From: Colocasia esculenta
Taxonomy: Eukaryota > Streptophyta > Magnoliopsida > Alismatales > Araceae
Reading direction: 5' to 3'
NCBI GenBank assembly: GCA_014218235.1
Contig: CM024755.1
Coordinates: forward strand, 38,088,713 to 38,152,712
DNA length: 64,000 bases
The notes below the pieces were generated by a model. That model made no database searches. It saw only the letters and a list, made by a program, of their open reading frames with translations, and had not been told where the DNA came from. Both the position numbers and the translations under genes were made by a program. Of the stretch, positions 33,688 through 43,167 are shown in pieces (positions within the stretch are counted from its first letter, which is position 1; each line of letters begins with the position of its first letter).

Positions 33688-36600
33688 ATGGCCGCATCCG
33701 TCATTTCCGGCAATTTGGGTGGTTACAGCGCCGAGTTCCTCTCTCCTAAGCAGCAGGAAAGGTTCACATTCGTGAAGACCAAGCTGTGTGGAAATAAAGC
33801 AGTAGATGTTGCTGATCTTGAGAAGAACGGGATGCACAGTGTTGTAGCAGCCATAAGCAGGATGAAGTGGTCAGTTATTTCAACCTTCTCTGAGGTAAGC
33901 TATCCAGACCTCGTGAAGGCATTCTATGTTTGCTTGAAATCAGAGACAGATGGGTCTGTGACGTCTTCAGTCAATGGTATCCCCATAAAAATTGATCATA
34001 ATCTTCTGAAGATGTTGTTTGATGTGAGCACAACCGGTCACAGCGGAGTCCACTCTGTGGATACAAAGGTAAAGGGTCTCAGAATTATTGGACCTGAGTA
34101 TCGTCTGAGAGATGGAAAAATAGATATCAATCAAATGAATGCTTTCAACCGTTTCCTTCACTTTATAGTCTGTTAGATAATCGCTCCCAGAAGTGCAACT
34201 TTTTCAACCTGTACAAAGGCAGACTCAGATATGATGTTCTGGGTCATACAGAATAAGGAGATAAAGATGGCGGCTGTAATGTTAGAAAGGATGAAATTTG
34301 CTAGTGATCAGATTTGGGATACCAAGAGCAAGCTCAATGTTTCTCTGCCCTATGCTCACCTGCTTACCAAGATTTTCAAGTTTTTTGGTATTGATTTGTC
34401 AGGAGCAGTTGTTGAAAAGATGGGCCAAGCTATTAGGTCCAGAAATCTAAGGAAAAGTGGTTTCTCAGTTGTAAATGGCGTTTGGTCTAAGACCTCCATG
34501 GCTGAGGGAGAGGCCATTATGGAAGAAGTTCAGGAAGTTCAGGAAGAAGTGCAAGTAGCAATCACAGAACCAGTAGCTGTAGCCCCAGCTGTGCTAGAGC
34601 AAGAAGAATTAGCATCTGCAGCAACCCCTGTCTTGGAATCAGCAGCAGAAGAGTCAGCAGCAGCTGTAGACTCTCTATTTGTAGAAGAATTTCTAGAAGA
34701 ATCAGCAAGAGTAGCTGTGGAGAGTTCTAATGAAAGAATTGAGGACATCTCTTCTGAGGAAATTATCCCCTTTGTGTCTACAACAGTAGACCATCTACCC
34801 ACCTCTATTGTAGCCTCTATACTTAGAGGGGTAGTGGACTCTATTCTCTCCACCCCAGTCACTTTAGAGACTGATGGTTGTTCCGTAGAGGAAGTTGTGG
34901 CATTTGGCCACATTGCAGAATCTGTAGCAGCTACACCAGTTCAGGAGGAGCAATCAGGTGCTCCAGAAGATGTCTTGATGGAGGAAGCTTCTATTCAGGG
35001 GGAGCAGCCTTGTGAAAGACAAGAGGTCATAGAAGAAGCAGCACACACTGATATGCCTATGTGCAGTGTGCTTGCTGAAGGAATCTTTGCTAGTTCACAG
35101 GGTGATGGCACTCAGGGGGAGGAACATGACAATCCCCCAGGTAATGATGCTAGAGATGGGGAGACAGCCAGCTCCTCAGAATCAGATGATGATCAGCAGC
35201 CTCCAGCTTCAAAGGCAAGGAAGAAAGGAAAAGAAGTGGTTTCCGATGTTCCATTCTTAGCAGATACTCCATTTGAGAGGCAGGTGAAACAGAAAATAAT
35301 CATAAATTTGAAGTCTGTTATTGAGAGATTGGATGTTCAAGGTACAATCTTATGCTCTCTCCAATCAGACGTAAATTCCATTTTCATGAGCCAAGCTTCA
35401 TCTTCCAAGGAGATTTCAAGTATCAGAAATGCCATGAAATGGTTCAACAACGAGATGGGTAGCATGAAGACAATGCTCTCTGAGATTCTGAAGGTGGTTG
35501 GAGCTCAAGTTACTCCTCGTCATCCACCTCCTGCAACTCAAGTTCCAGAATCAGGGCCATCAGGGTCATCTGTTCCAGTGTTCGGACCATCAGCACAGCA
35601 GCAGCAGAGGCAGAGGTCAATGAGCAAGGGTCTTCTGGGCCAACTGAGTAGGATAAAGGGCCTCCATGGCCTGCTGAGAAGATGTCAGGGCCATCAGGGC
35701 CATTGGAGTTTGAGCCTGTGCAGAATTTGGCTGAAGAAGCAGTTTTGGTTCCCGAGCCTCCAGCTCCCACTTCTTCCCAAACACCAGTTCCTCAATCTCC
35801 ACCTTCATCCTCCACTGCACCTCCTGCCCCACAGACTTTCAAGAAACCTCAACCTAGACCCATCTCCTCACCAACACCCTTTCCCTCTCAATCCACCTCC
35901 TCTCCTGCCTCATCTCCTGTTTCTTCCACCATTGTTTCACCATTACCATCCACTCCACCTGAGCTTCCACCAGCATCCTCTTCTGCAGGGCCCTCTTCTT
36001 CTAGCCCTTCTACATTAGACACTTTTACTCTTCCTACTGAAACTCTTGACTCTATTTTCAATCCACCTACACCTCCCTTCTTCATTACCATTATTCCTGA
36101 GGGTGCCCAACTCGCACATGTGCAAATCCAGGATATCAAGGATGAATTTGAAGTAGCAATACTTCGTTCAGTCCTGGCTGTTGGAACCCACACTCACAGG
36201 ACAGACTCTTCTAGTCCTGTCTCTAAAAAGAGGAGAGTCACCTCCACTCATCCTGTCTCTTCTGAACCTTGCTATCCTCCCCTTTGGTTTTCCCTCTCTA
36301 TCTCCAACAAGCAGAAACTTATCTATGAAGAATATTTTCAAAAGGTAGTTTTTGCCCATATTTTTGGCCTTCCTTTCCAAATTCTTTCTGAACATCTCAC
36401 CACCATCTTTCCTTATACCCATCTCTCTAAGGCTCATCAGTCCAAAGTCTTCTCCATGACTGAAGCCAAAACTGAAGAGCAGTGGGCTCGGAGCCATAAA
36501 GATCTGTACAGTCAATTCCGTCGAGCTCAAGCTGCCAGATTTCCCCCTAGGGAAGCTCCTCTTCCCCTTTCTGAATGGTTCCAGATCCACCATAAAAATA

Positions 36601-37494
36601 TGTTTGGCCCCTTCATTCAGAAAGAAATCAAATTTATCTGGCAGTATCAGCTGTATAGTAACTACTACTATGTACATCGCCTCCCAGAATCTCAATGGGT
36701 CAATTTCGTGCAGCCATCAGGGCCCTCAGTTCAAGCACAGCTCATACTGAGCCCCTTCAGGTCGATTTTGCCACCCTGGTTATTCCTGATGTAGTGTTCC
36801 TTCCACCTCTCCATGCTTTAATTATGGATTCTTCCGTGGGAACACTTATCTTTGAGCGAGCTGTAAGGGTAATGGCCAGATTATTTGTGCAAGATGGCCG
36901 TGACTTATCCTTCCCCAGATTCGTCTTTCGGCAGTATCTTCAGGGGCATATCAAGGCAGATGTTCTGGCCCCTATTCTCTTTGAATGCGAGCGGTTGTCT
37001 CCTGAAGAGTGGCAGAAGCTTTATCCGTTGTCTGCTCAGCAGCTCAGCGATCTAAATGCCTTTCAGGCCAGTTCAAATCAACCTCTCTTGTCTCCTAGTG
37101 AATTTTTGGATGCCAACTCTCTTCACCTCATTAGGGACTCCTATCTGACCTGGGTCGAAAGATACAAGGTTTTCTTTGCTTTAAAGCAAGAACTTAGGTC
37201 GCTTAAGATTGACTATCCCCTCAAGATTGAAGCTTTCCTTCGGTTTGCCAGCTTTGGGTCCTTCTTAACTTACAAGATAGCCCTTGGCCGTGTTAAGTAT
37301 GGGGACTTCATTTCAGATCAAAGACAGCTTCATATTAAAAGGATGGCTCCCACTATGGGACCCTCCTATCAAATTGACTTTGGGCCTTTCAAGCCTTCTT
37401 TGAAGAGCAAGAACGCCAGGCAATCCCTGTACTCAAGCGTTTTGGCTCCCTGTTATCCCCTGCTTATTACTTATCTGTAAATCCTCAAAACTAA
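33688..37494 (+). pseudogene. Cop2 extra ORF after pol, about 1,250 codons before decay
   Basis: The start ATG at 33688 (MAASVISGNLGGYSAEF) follows a C/T-rich leader. Block 1 (to 34176) includes LCGNKAVDVADLEKNGMHS and LRIIGPEYRLRDG and ends at a stop. Block 2 (34231-35600) continues with FWVIQNKEIKMAAVMLERM, LPYAHLLTKIFKFFGIDLSG and KMGQAIRSRNLRKSGFSVVNG. An Ala/Glu/Val-rich acidic region of about 250 residues follows, then a helical stretch around NEMGSMKTMLSEILKVVG. A Pro/Ser/Thr-rich linker reads in the next frame (35682-36130). The C-terminal domain (about 36170-37494) is rich in aromatic and charged residues: WFSLSISNKQKLIYEEYF, WARSHKDLYSQFRRAQ, FVRQYLQGHIKAD-like and HIKRMAPTMGPSY, ending SLLSPAYYLSVNPQN in the last frame. 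The N-terminal part resembles the plant transposon protein domain. The C-terminal domain is unknown to me. No membrane helix was seen. Confidence 0.75.
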
Positions 37495-37741
37495 TAAATA
37501 TATGTTGGTTGTCTGCCCTTCCATCTTTTCCCTTCTTTCTTTGTCGAAGATTATCTTTTTGCTTACTGACAAAAAGGGGGAGAAAATTAGCATGTCTGAA
37601 ATACATTAGAAATTAGCATGTTTGAAATACCTTATGGAAATATTCATGCTTATTGAAATTCCAAAAATCTTCAGATTTAGAATTAGCATGTTTGAAATAC
37701 TTTCTGGAAATATTCATGCTTATTGATAATTTTTTGTCATC

Positions 37742-37758
37742 ACCAAAAAGGGGGAGAT
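37742..37758 (+). other. Cop2 polypurine tract
   Basis: AAAAAGGGGGAGAT directly precedes the 3' LTR start TGATGATCAG. An AAAAAGGGGGAGAAAAT copy also occurs near 37570, as in many SIRE-type elements with more than one purine tract. Confidence 0.88.
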
Positions 37759-39959
37759 TGATGATCAGTCTATCCCCATGAAATGTTTAAATATACATGT
37801 ATTTTGGTAATTAACAAAACCTTATCAAAGTTCTCTAAGTCTTAAGTACAGGAAATACTCCAAGGCCAAGGTCAATCAAGCCAATATTGGTAAGCATTAT
37901 TTTTCTGAAGCATTAATTATTTCAAGATAATATTTCTCTAAGTCCACATCGACTTCTGTTGAAAGTCACAACGATTTCAATAGAGCTATAACGATTTCTT
38001 TATAAGACTAAAAATGGTGTTTCAATCAAGTCATTGTCGTAATGATTCCTTAAGTTATCGCATCGATTTCTTTAGAACTCGTAACAACTTGCCCGTCGTA
38101 ACAATTTCTTTAGAATTCGCAACGACTTGCTCGCTGTAACGATTTCTTTAGAATTCGCAACGACTTGCTCTCCGTAACGATTTCTTAAGTCATCATAACG
38201 ATTTCTTCAGAACTCGCAACGACTTGATCGCCGTAACGATTTCGTAAGTTATCATAACGATTTCTTTAGAATTCGCAACGACTTGCTCGTTGTAACGATT
38301 TCTTTAGAAATCGCAACGACTTGCTCGTCGTAACGATTCTGTAAGTCATCATAATGACTTCTTTAGAATTCATAACGATTTGCTTCACGCAAAGATTTCT
38401 TTAGAACTCATAACGATTTGCTTCGTGCAACGATTTCTTTAGAACTCATAACGATTTGCTTCGCGCAACGATTTCTTTAGAACTCATAACGATTTGCTTT
38501 GCGCAACGATTTCTTTAGAACTCATAACAATTTGCTTCGCACAACGATTTCTTTAGAACTCATAACAATTTGCTTCGTGCAACGATTTTTTTAGAACTCA
38601 TAACGATTTGCTTCGCGCAATGATTTCTTTAGAACTCATAACGATTTGCTTTGCGCATCGATTTCTTTAGAACTCATAACAATTTTCTTTGCACAATGAT
38701 TTCTTTAGAACTCATAACCATTTGCTTCGCACAACGATTTCTTTTGAGCAACGATTTCTTTAAAGCTCATAACGACTTGATAAGTGTTCATAACGATTTC
38801 CTTGTTGAACACATAAACTTGCTTTAACGATTTGCTCTCTATAATGACTTGTTAGTATTCATAACGATTTCATAAGTCATATAGACCACGACTTTATGGT
38901 TATATCGACTTGACATTTATCTTATCTCTTAAAGCATTGAATAGTCAAAGTGTTCTCTTATCTGTCTGACTGCTGTGCATTTAATAAAGACAGAACGTAT
39001 CTCTGCATGCATGCAGATGATATCCTTTTTCTATTGTGCATATTCTGTCAACATCTTTTAGAGCAAGCTATTTGGCATTTCTATTTTGGTGAATACTCAC
39101 GTCAACGTTTGCTGACAACAAGAGACAGCCTAGCTGTCTACTGTTCAAACATTTAATGTGTGCAGGGTCCTAAAAACATTCTGTCATACAACGTTGGACC
39201 ATATAGACGCCAGAAGACCCTATCTCTTTGTGTGCTCAAATGGATAAAAGATTGTTGAAGATTCCAAATGTCAAGTAGTCTAACGCCTACCAATCTAAGA
39301 GACAACAGTTACTTTAACGGCCATATTTCAAAAGGAGATATAAAATACAAGACAGAAGTGAAGAATGCATACAAGAGAGTAGTGAACAAGATCTCGCATA
39401 CGAGCATTGAAATCCTTCTGAAAGAAGTCTAGAGCCAAGAATCTCTTTCCTCATCACCTTTAGCTCTTTGCTCTCAGTGTTGTTGCTTCAGATCTTGGCC
39501 TGTAAAAGCTTGATCTAGGGGCTTGAATTCATTCTATTCTCTCTGTGGTGTTTCCCTTCATGTGTGAAGGAAGACCTGGTGGGATCCAGGGTGATGTTCC
39601 CTTCGGTTGTGAAGGAAGACCTGGTGAGGTATCCAGGGTGTGGTTATTCCCTTCTAGTGTGAAGGAAGACCAGCTGAGCTGGGTGTTGTAGTGTCCATAG
39701 GGGGACTGTACCCTAGTTAGTGAAAACCTGAGTTGTTGCTCAGGGACTGGACGTAGGACCCCTAAGGAAAGGAGGTCCGAACCAGGATAATTCCTTGCAT
39801 TGTGTGATTGATTCTTTGTGAGTTTGTCGTTCATACTAACCATTACTAACCAACATCGAAGATTGTTTTGTGTATACTTTTACGTACAGGTGTCACCTAA
39901 TAGATTTTTAAAGACCCATTCACTCCCCCCCCCCCTCTGGGCTTGTCAACTGGGCAACA
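37759..39959 (+). repeat. Cop2 3' LTR
   Basis: It starts TGATGATCAGTC and ends GGGCAACA. It is complete and shares all internal parts with the 5' LTR: the 38-bp array (37950-38890), the RY palindrome (39003-39016), the TATA-like box (39339-39348), the 45-bp repeats (39550-39670) and a C-run near 39930. Directly to its right begins the Cop1 5' LTR in reverse orientation, so the two LTRs form a large imperfect inverted repeat. Confidence 0.93.
37950..38890. repeat. 38-bp tandem array in the Cop2 3' LTR
   Basis: It has the same 21+17 bp composite unit as 26241-27260 with a different number of copies. The difference between the two LTRs of one element shows that the array expands or shrinks after insertion or during reverse transcription. 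Confidence 0.9.
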
Positions 39960-41983
39960 CAGTCCCTGAGCAATCTCTCAGGATTTCACTACCAAGGGTA
40001 CTGTCCCCCTTAAGGACCCTTACACCCAGCCACAACTGATCTTCCTTCACACGAAGGGAATACAAGCACCCTGGATACCCCACCAGGTCTTCCTTCACAC
40101 CAGAAGGGAACACACCCTGGATTCCTCACCAGGTCTTCCTTCACACACGAAGGGAACACACCCTGGATTCCACCAAGTCTTCCTTCACACATGAAGGGAA
40201 CACACCCTGGATTCCACCAGGTCTTCCTTCACACACGAAGGGAACAGGCACAAGACAAGAATAAGTAGGAAATCAAGCCCCTGGATCAAGATTCAACAAG
40301 CTAAGATCTGAAGCAAGGAACTGAGAGCTTAAGAACAACAAACTAAGCTCACTCTCAGAACCAAACAGCTCTCTAAAGATTTACAGAACAGTAAGAGAGC
40401 AAAAGAGCTAATCTAATGGAATGAAGCTTGGCTCTTGTGTGGAACTCGCAGAAGACTTGAGGGGAGTGATATCACTTTTTCTTTGCATAATTCTTCAGTG
40501 TGTATATGTTTCTAGAGCTTCATTCTTCTATATATATCTTCAATTTGAAATTGAACGTTGATATGTCCATTGTCTCTAAGCTTTGTTTACGTTAGACTGA
40601 GTGGCACTTGGAAACTTCCAGTCAACAGTTTTTTATCCATTTGTGCACGCAAAGAGATAGGATCTTCTGACGTCTATATGGTCCAACGTTGTATGACAGA
40701 ATGTCTTTAGGGCCCTGCATACATTAAATGCTAGAACAGTAGACAGCTAGGCTGTCTCTTGTTGTCAGTAAACGTTGATGTGAATATTCACCAAAATAGT
40801 AATGCCAAATAGCTTGTTCTAAAAGATACAGACAGAGTAAGCATAATGGTAGATGTTATCGTCTGCATGCATGCAGAGATACGTTCAGTCTACATTTAAT
40901 GCAAAGGTGTCAGAAGGATATGTGTGATGACTTTGACTATTCAATGTTTTGACCAGTAGAAAATCGTTATAATCTAATATCAATTGTTATGCAAAAACAA
41001 ATCGTTATGATCACTTACCAAATCGTTATGCGAAGCAAATCGTTGCGATAAACTTAACAAATCGTTACGCGAAGTAAATCATTATGATAAACTTAACAAA
41101 TCGTTATAATGACTAAAGAAATCGTTGCAATGAGCGAATCATTACGAATTCTACAGAAATCGTTACGAAGTCTAAAGAAATCGTTGCGATGAGCAAGTCG
41201 TTACGAAGTCTAAAGAAATCGTTACGAGGTCTAAAGAAATCACTGCGATGAGCAAATCGTTACGAGGTCTGAAGAAATCGTTGTGATGAGGAAATCGTTA
41301 CGAAGTGTGAGAAATCGTTGCGATGAGCAAATCGTTACGAAGTTTGAAGAAATCGTTGCGATGAGCAAATCGTTACGAAGTCTGAAGAATCGTTGCGATG
41401 AGCAAATCGTTACGAAATATGAAGAAATCGTTGCGATGAGCAAATCGTTACGAAGTCTGAAGAAAACGTTGCGATGAGCAAATCGTTATGATGTCTGAAG
41501 AAATCGTTGCGATGAGCAAATCGTTACGAAGTCTGAAGAAATCGTTGCGATACACTCTCTTAACGAATCGTTATGAGAACAACTTCTTTTATCCAAGCAA
41601 TGTTATGGGTAAATCATTATGGCTCTACTGAAATCGATGTAACATGAATAAAGTCGATGTGGTAACGATTTCTGTTGAAATCAAATGATGCTTGAAAGCT
41701 ATGAAGAAACCGTTGAAGCATTGAGAAAGCATTATGAGGAAATCGTTGCAGTTCTACTGTAATCTTTGTGATCTACAAAAGAATCCAATGTGTACTTAGA
41801 TAAAATATGATGCTATTTATGCAGTGTGAGAATGCTTACCTATTTTGACTTGTTTTCCTTTGGTATTATTTCTTGTACTTAAGACTTGTAGAAGGTAGCC
41901 AATTTGCCAAAGCAACATGGTTTTGTTAATCACCAAAATAGAAATGTAATATATTAAATTATATGGTGATAGACTGTTCATCA
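39960..41983 (-). repeat. Cop1 5' LTR, lacking its last ~208 bp
   Basis: It matches the left Cop1 LTR from 2457 to 4402 and ends at 41983 with the LTR start TGATGAACAG on the - strand. The part corresponding to 2249-2456, with the PBS and gag start, is missing. The break is exactly at the Cop2 border. It holds the 45-bp repeat (40035-40245), TATA-like box (40528-40537), RY palindrome (40863-40876) and array (40975-41560). Confidence 0.9.
40975..41560. repeat. 38-bp tandem array in the Cop1 5' LTR
   Basis: The modules AAATCGTTACGAAGTCTGAAG and AAATCGTTGCGATGAGC alternate about ten times. Apparent ORFs on both strands (41240-41477) are products of the repeat. Confidence 0.9.
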
Positions 41984-41988
41984 CCACC
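41984..41988. repeat. Target-site duplication CCACC, right copy (Cop1)
   Basis: It directly follows the LTR terminus at 41983 and matches 2244-2248. On the - strand GGTGG here is the last part of the Gyp1 gag. Confidence 0.85.
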
Positions 41989-42963
41989 TTCCTCAGCGGG
42001 CTCTTCATCATGCAGGGCTTGCAGTCTCCCTTGCTTCTTAGGCACATTAGTGCACCTCTCATTTTCCTTCAGTAGCGGGCACTCGGGGGTACGGTGCTCG
42101 TGGCTTCCACAACGCAGACATGCACTGACCTTCCTCCAGCATTCGTCAGCTGTGTGACCAGGCTTGTCATAGTGCTTGCAGTTGCTTTTCACTGGAGTGT
42201 TGGGAACGAAGACCTTGGGTCTTCTCCTGGCTAGGTTCTTCCGTGATGCTGAAAGGACGCTTCTTGCCAATGTTTGGCTTGGCAGATGTCATGCCAGGTG
42301 TCAGTTCTTTCTTTACGAACTTTCCCTTGATACGATCGGTGAAGTCCATAGCGTCATCCAGTTGTTGAGCTTTCTTCACCATCTCAGCATAGGTCTGGAT
42401 GTCGAGAGGGGCCAGTTGAGTAATGTACTGAGGCTTAAGGCCATTGAGGAAACGCCTAGCCTTCATTTTCTCCATGTTTACCAGATGGTCAGCATATCGG
42501 GCCAGTCTTGAAAACTATGCCTCATATTCAGCCACGGACAGGCTCCTCTATTTGAGAGCAGCAAATTCCGTGGCCTTCCTTTCTTGCACGCGCTACGAGA
42601 AGTACTTGGAGTTGAATGCCTCTTTAAATTCAGCCCAAGTAATTGACCATTAGCTCTGGTCCCTTCCACTGACTCCCACCAAGAGCGGGGGTCCTTCTCT
42701 AATTGGAATGTAGCTAGTAGTAGCTTGTCCCCAGCTGCGCATTGCATAACACAAAAAATTCTTTCCGTCTCCTTCAGCCAGTGCTCGGCCTCGTCTGGAT
42801 CTGTGGAACCACTAAACCTAGGTGGGTTCAAGCTCCTGAAATTACGATGCAGCTCGCCTGCACCACCGCGATTCCCTCCACCTTGTGCAGCTTGCAGAAG
42901 TGCACAGGTGAGTTCTTGGATAGTTTATTGCATGCCCCTCATTTGAGCACGTTCAGCAGTCAT
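41989..42963 (-). pseudogene. Gyp1 gag
   Basis: The probable start ATG at 42963 (MTAERAQMRG) is followed after 12 codons by a stop. The retrotrans_gag region begins with NPPRFSGSTDPDEAEHWL and FQLEKDPRSWWESV (42831-42660). It continues in another frame with RRFLNGLKPQYITQLAPLDI and TYAEMVKKAQQLDDAM (42475-42340). Two cysteine knuckles close it: CKHYDKPGHTADEC, with Tyr in place of the second Cys, and CLRCGSHEHRTPEC (42200-42080). The C-terminal tail DEEPAEEGG reaches the Cop1 insertion and continues in frame in the protease leader at 2248. Gag is the structural RNA-binding protein of the particle. At least two frameshifts (near 42650 and 42300) are present. Confidence 0.9.
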
Positions 42964-43149
42964 CTTAGTTGCTTAAGTTCCTACAAAAGTAACCTGTTGT
43001 TATGATATTGATGTGGAATTTAATTCGTGCGTGTGTGGGTTTATTTTAACTAGTTACCCATAGTTCTAACCACATCTCACACAGGTAGGATAACTAACCC
43101 TAGTCGAGGTTGGTCAACCTAGATCATCCTATACTTAAGAACAACCTAG

Positions 43150-43161
43150 GCTCTGATACCA
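43150..43161 (-). other. Gyp1 primer-binding site (tRNA-Met)
   Basis: TGGTATCAGAGC on the - strand lies six bases inside the LTR end. The match to the tRNA-Met acceptor end is the rule in Tekay/Del-type elements. Confidence 0.93.
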
Positions 43162-43167
43162 CAAAAC

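Larger units (their letters stand above)
26225..39959 (+). mobile_element. Cop2: Ty1/copia (SIRE/Maximus-like) element with extra ORF
   Basis: The order is 5' LTR (26225-28395, first 172 bp missing), PBS, gag, protease, integrase, RT, RNase H, extra ORF, PPT and 3' LTR (37759-39959). It is the same family as Cop1, in the opposite orientation. Its 3' end joins the Cop1 5' LTR at 39959/39960, so it inserted into that LTR; the left target duplication was lost with the deletion. Unlike Cop1 it retains every coding region, but stops and frameshifts (near 29600, 30440, 30660, 31350, 32178, 34174, 35600, 36700 and 37390) make it non-autonomous now. Confidence 0.9.
2249..41983 (-). mobile_element. 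Cop1: Ty1/copia (SIRE/Maximus-like) element, internally deleted and invaded
   Basis: Both LTRs are in the - orientation (2249-4402 and 39960-41983) and are bordered by CCACC duplications. The body contains an extra ORF (4594-8337), a deleted pol (8735-9787) and gag (9809-11073). Gag stops at 11073, where Cop3 begins. The gag N-terminus, leader, PBS and the last 208 bp of the 5' LTR are missing. Cop2 now abuts the remaining 5' LTR. The simplest reading is that Cop2 inserted into the Cop1 5' LTR, and the stretch between the Cop1 gag and the Cop2 5' LTR was later lost through recombination involving Cop3. Lineage is inferred from long LTRs, a coiled-coil gag tail and the long extra ORF after pol. 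Confidence 0.8.

Noticed and set aside
33688..37494. Envelope protein in Cop2
   Set aside because: No signal peptide, no transmembrane helix and no cleavage site were visible; only the position matches SIRE env-like ORFs.
26225..39959. Cop1 and Cop2 as one element with inverted LTRs
   Set aside because: Each has its own full or partial set of LTRs, gag, pol and extra ORF, and the CCACC duplication belongs only to the Cop1 ends.
41240..41477. Complementary ORFs on both strands
   Set aside because: They are entirely within the 38-bp array.
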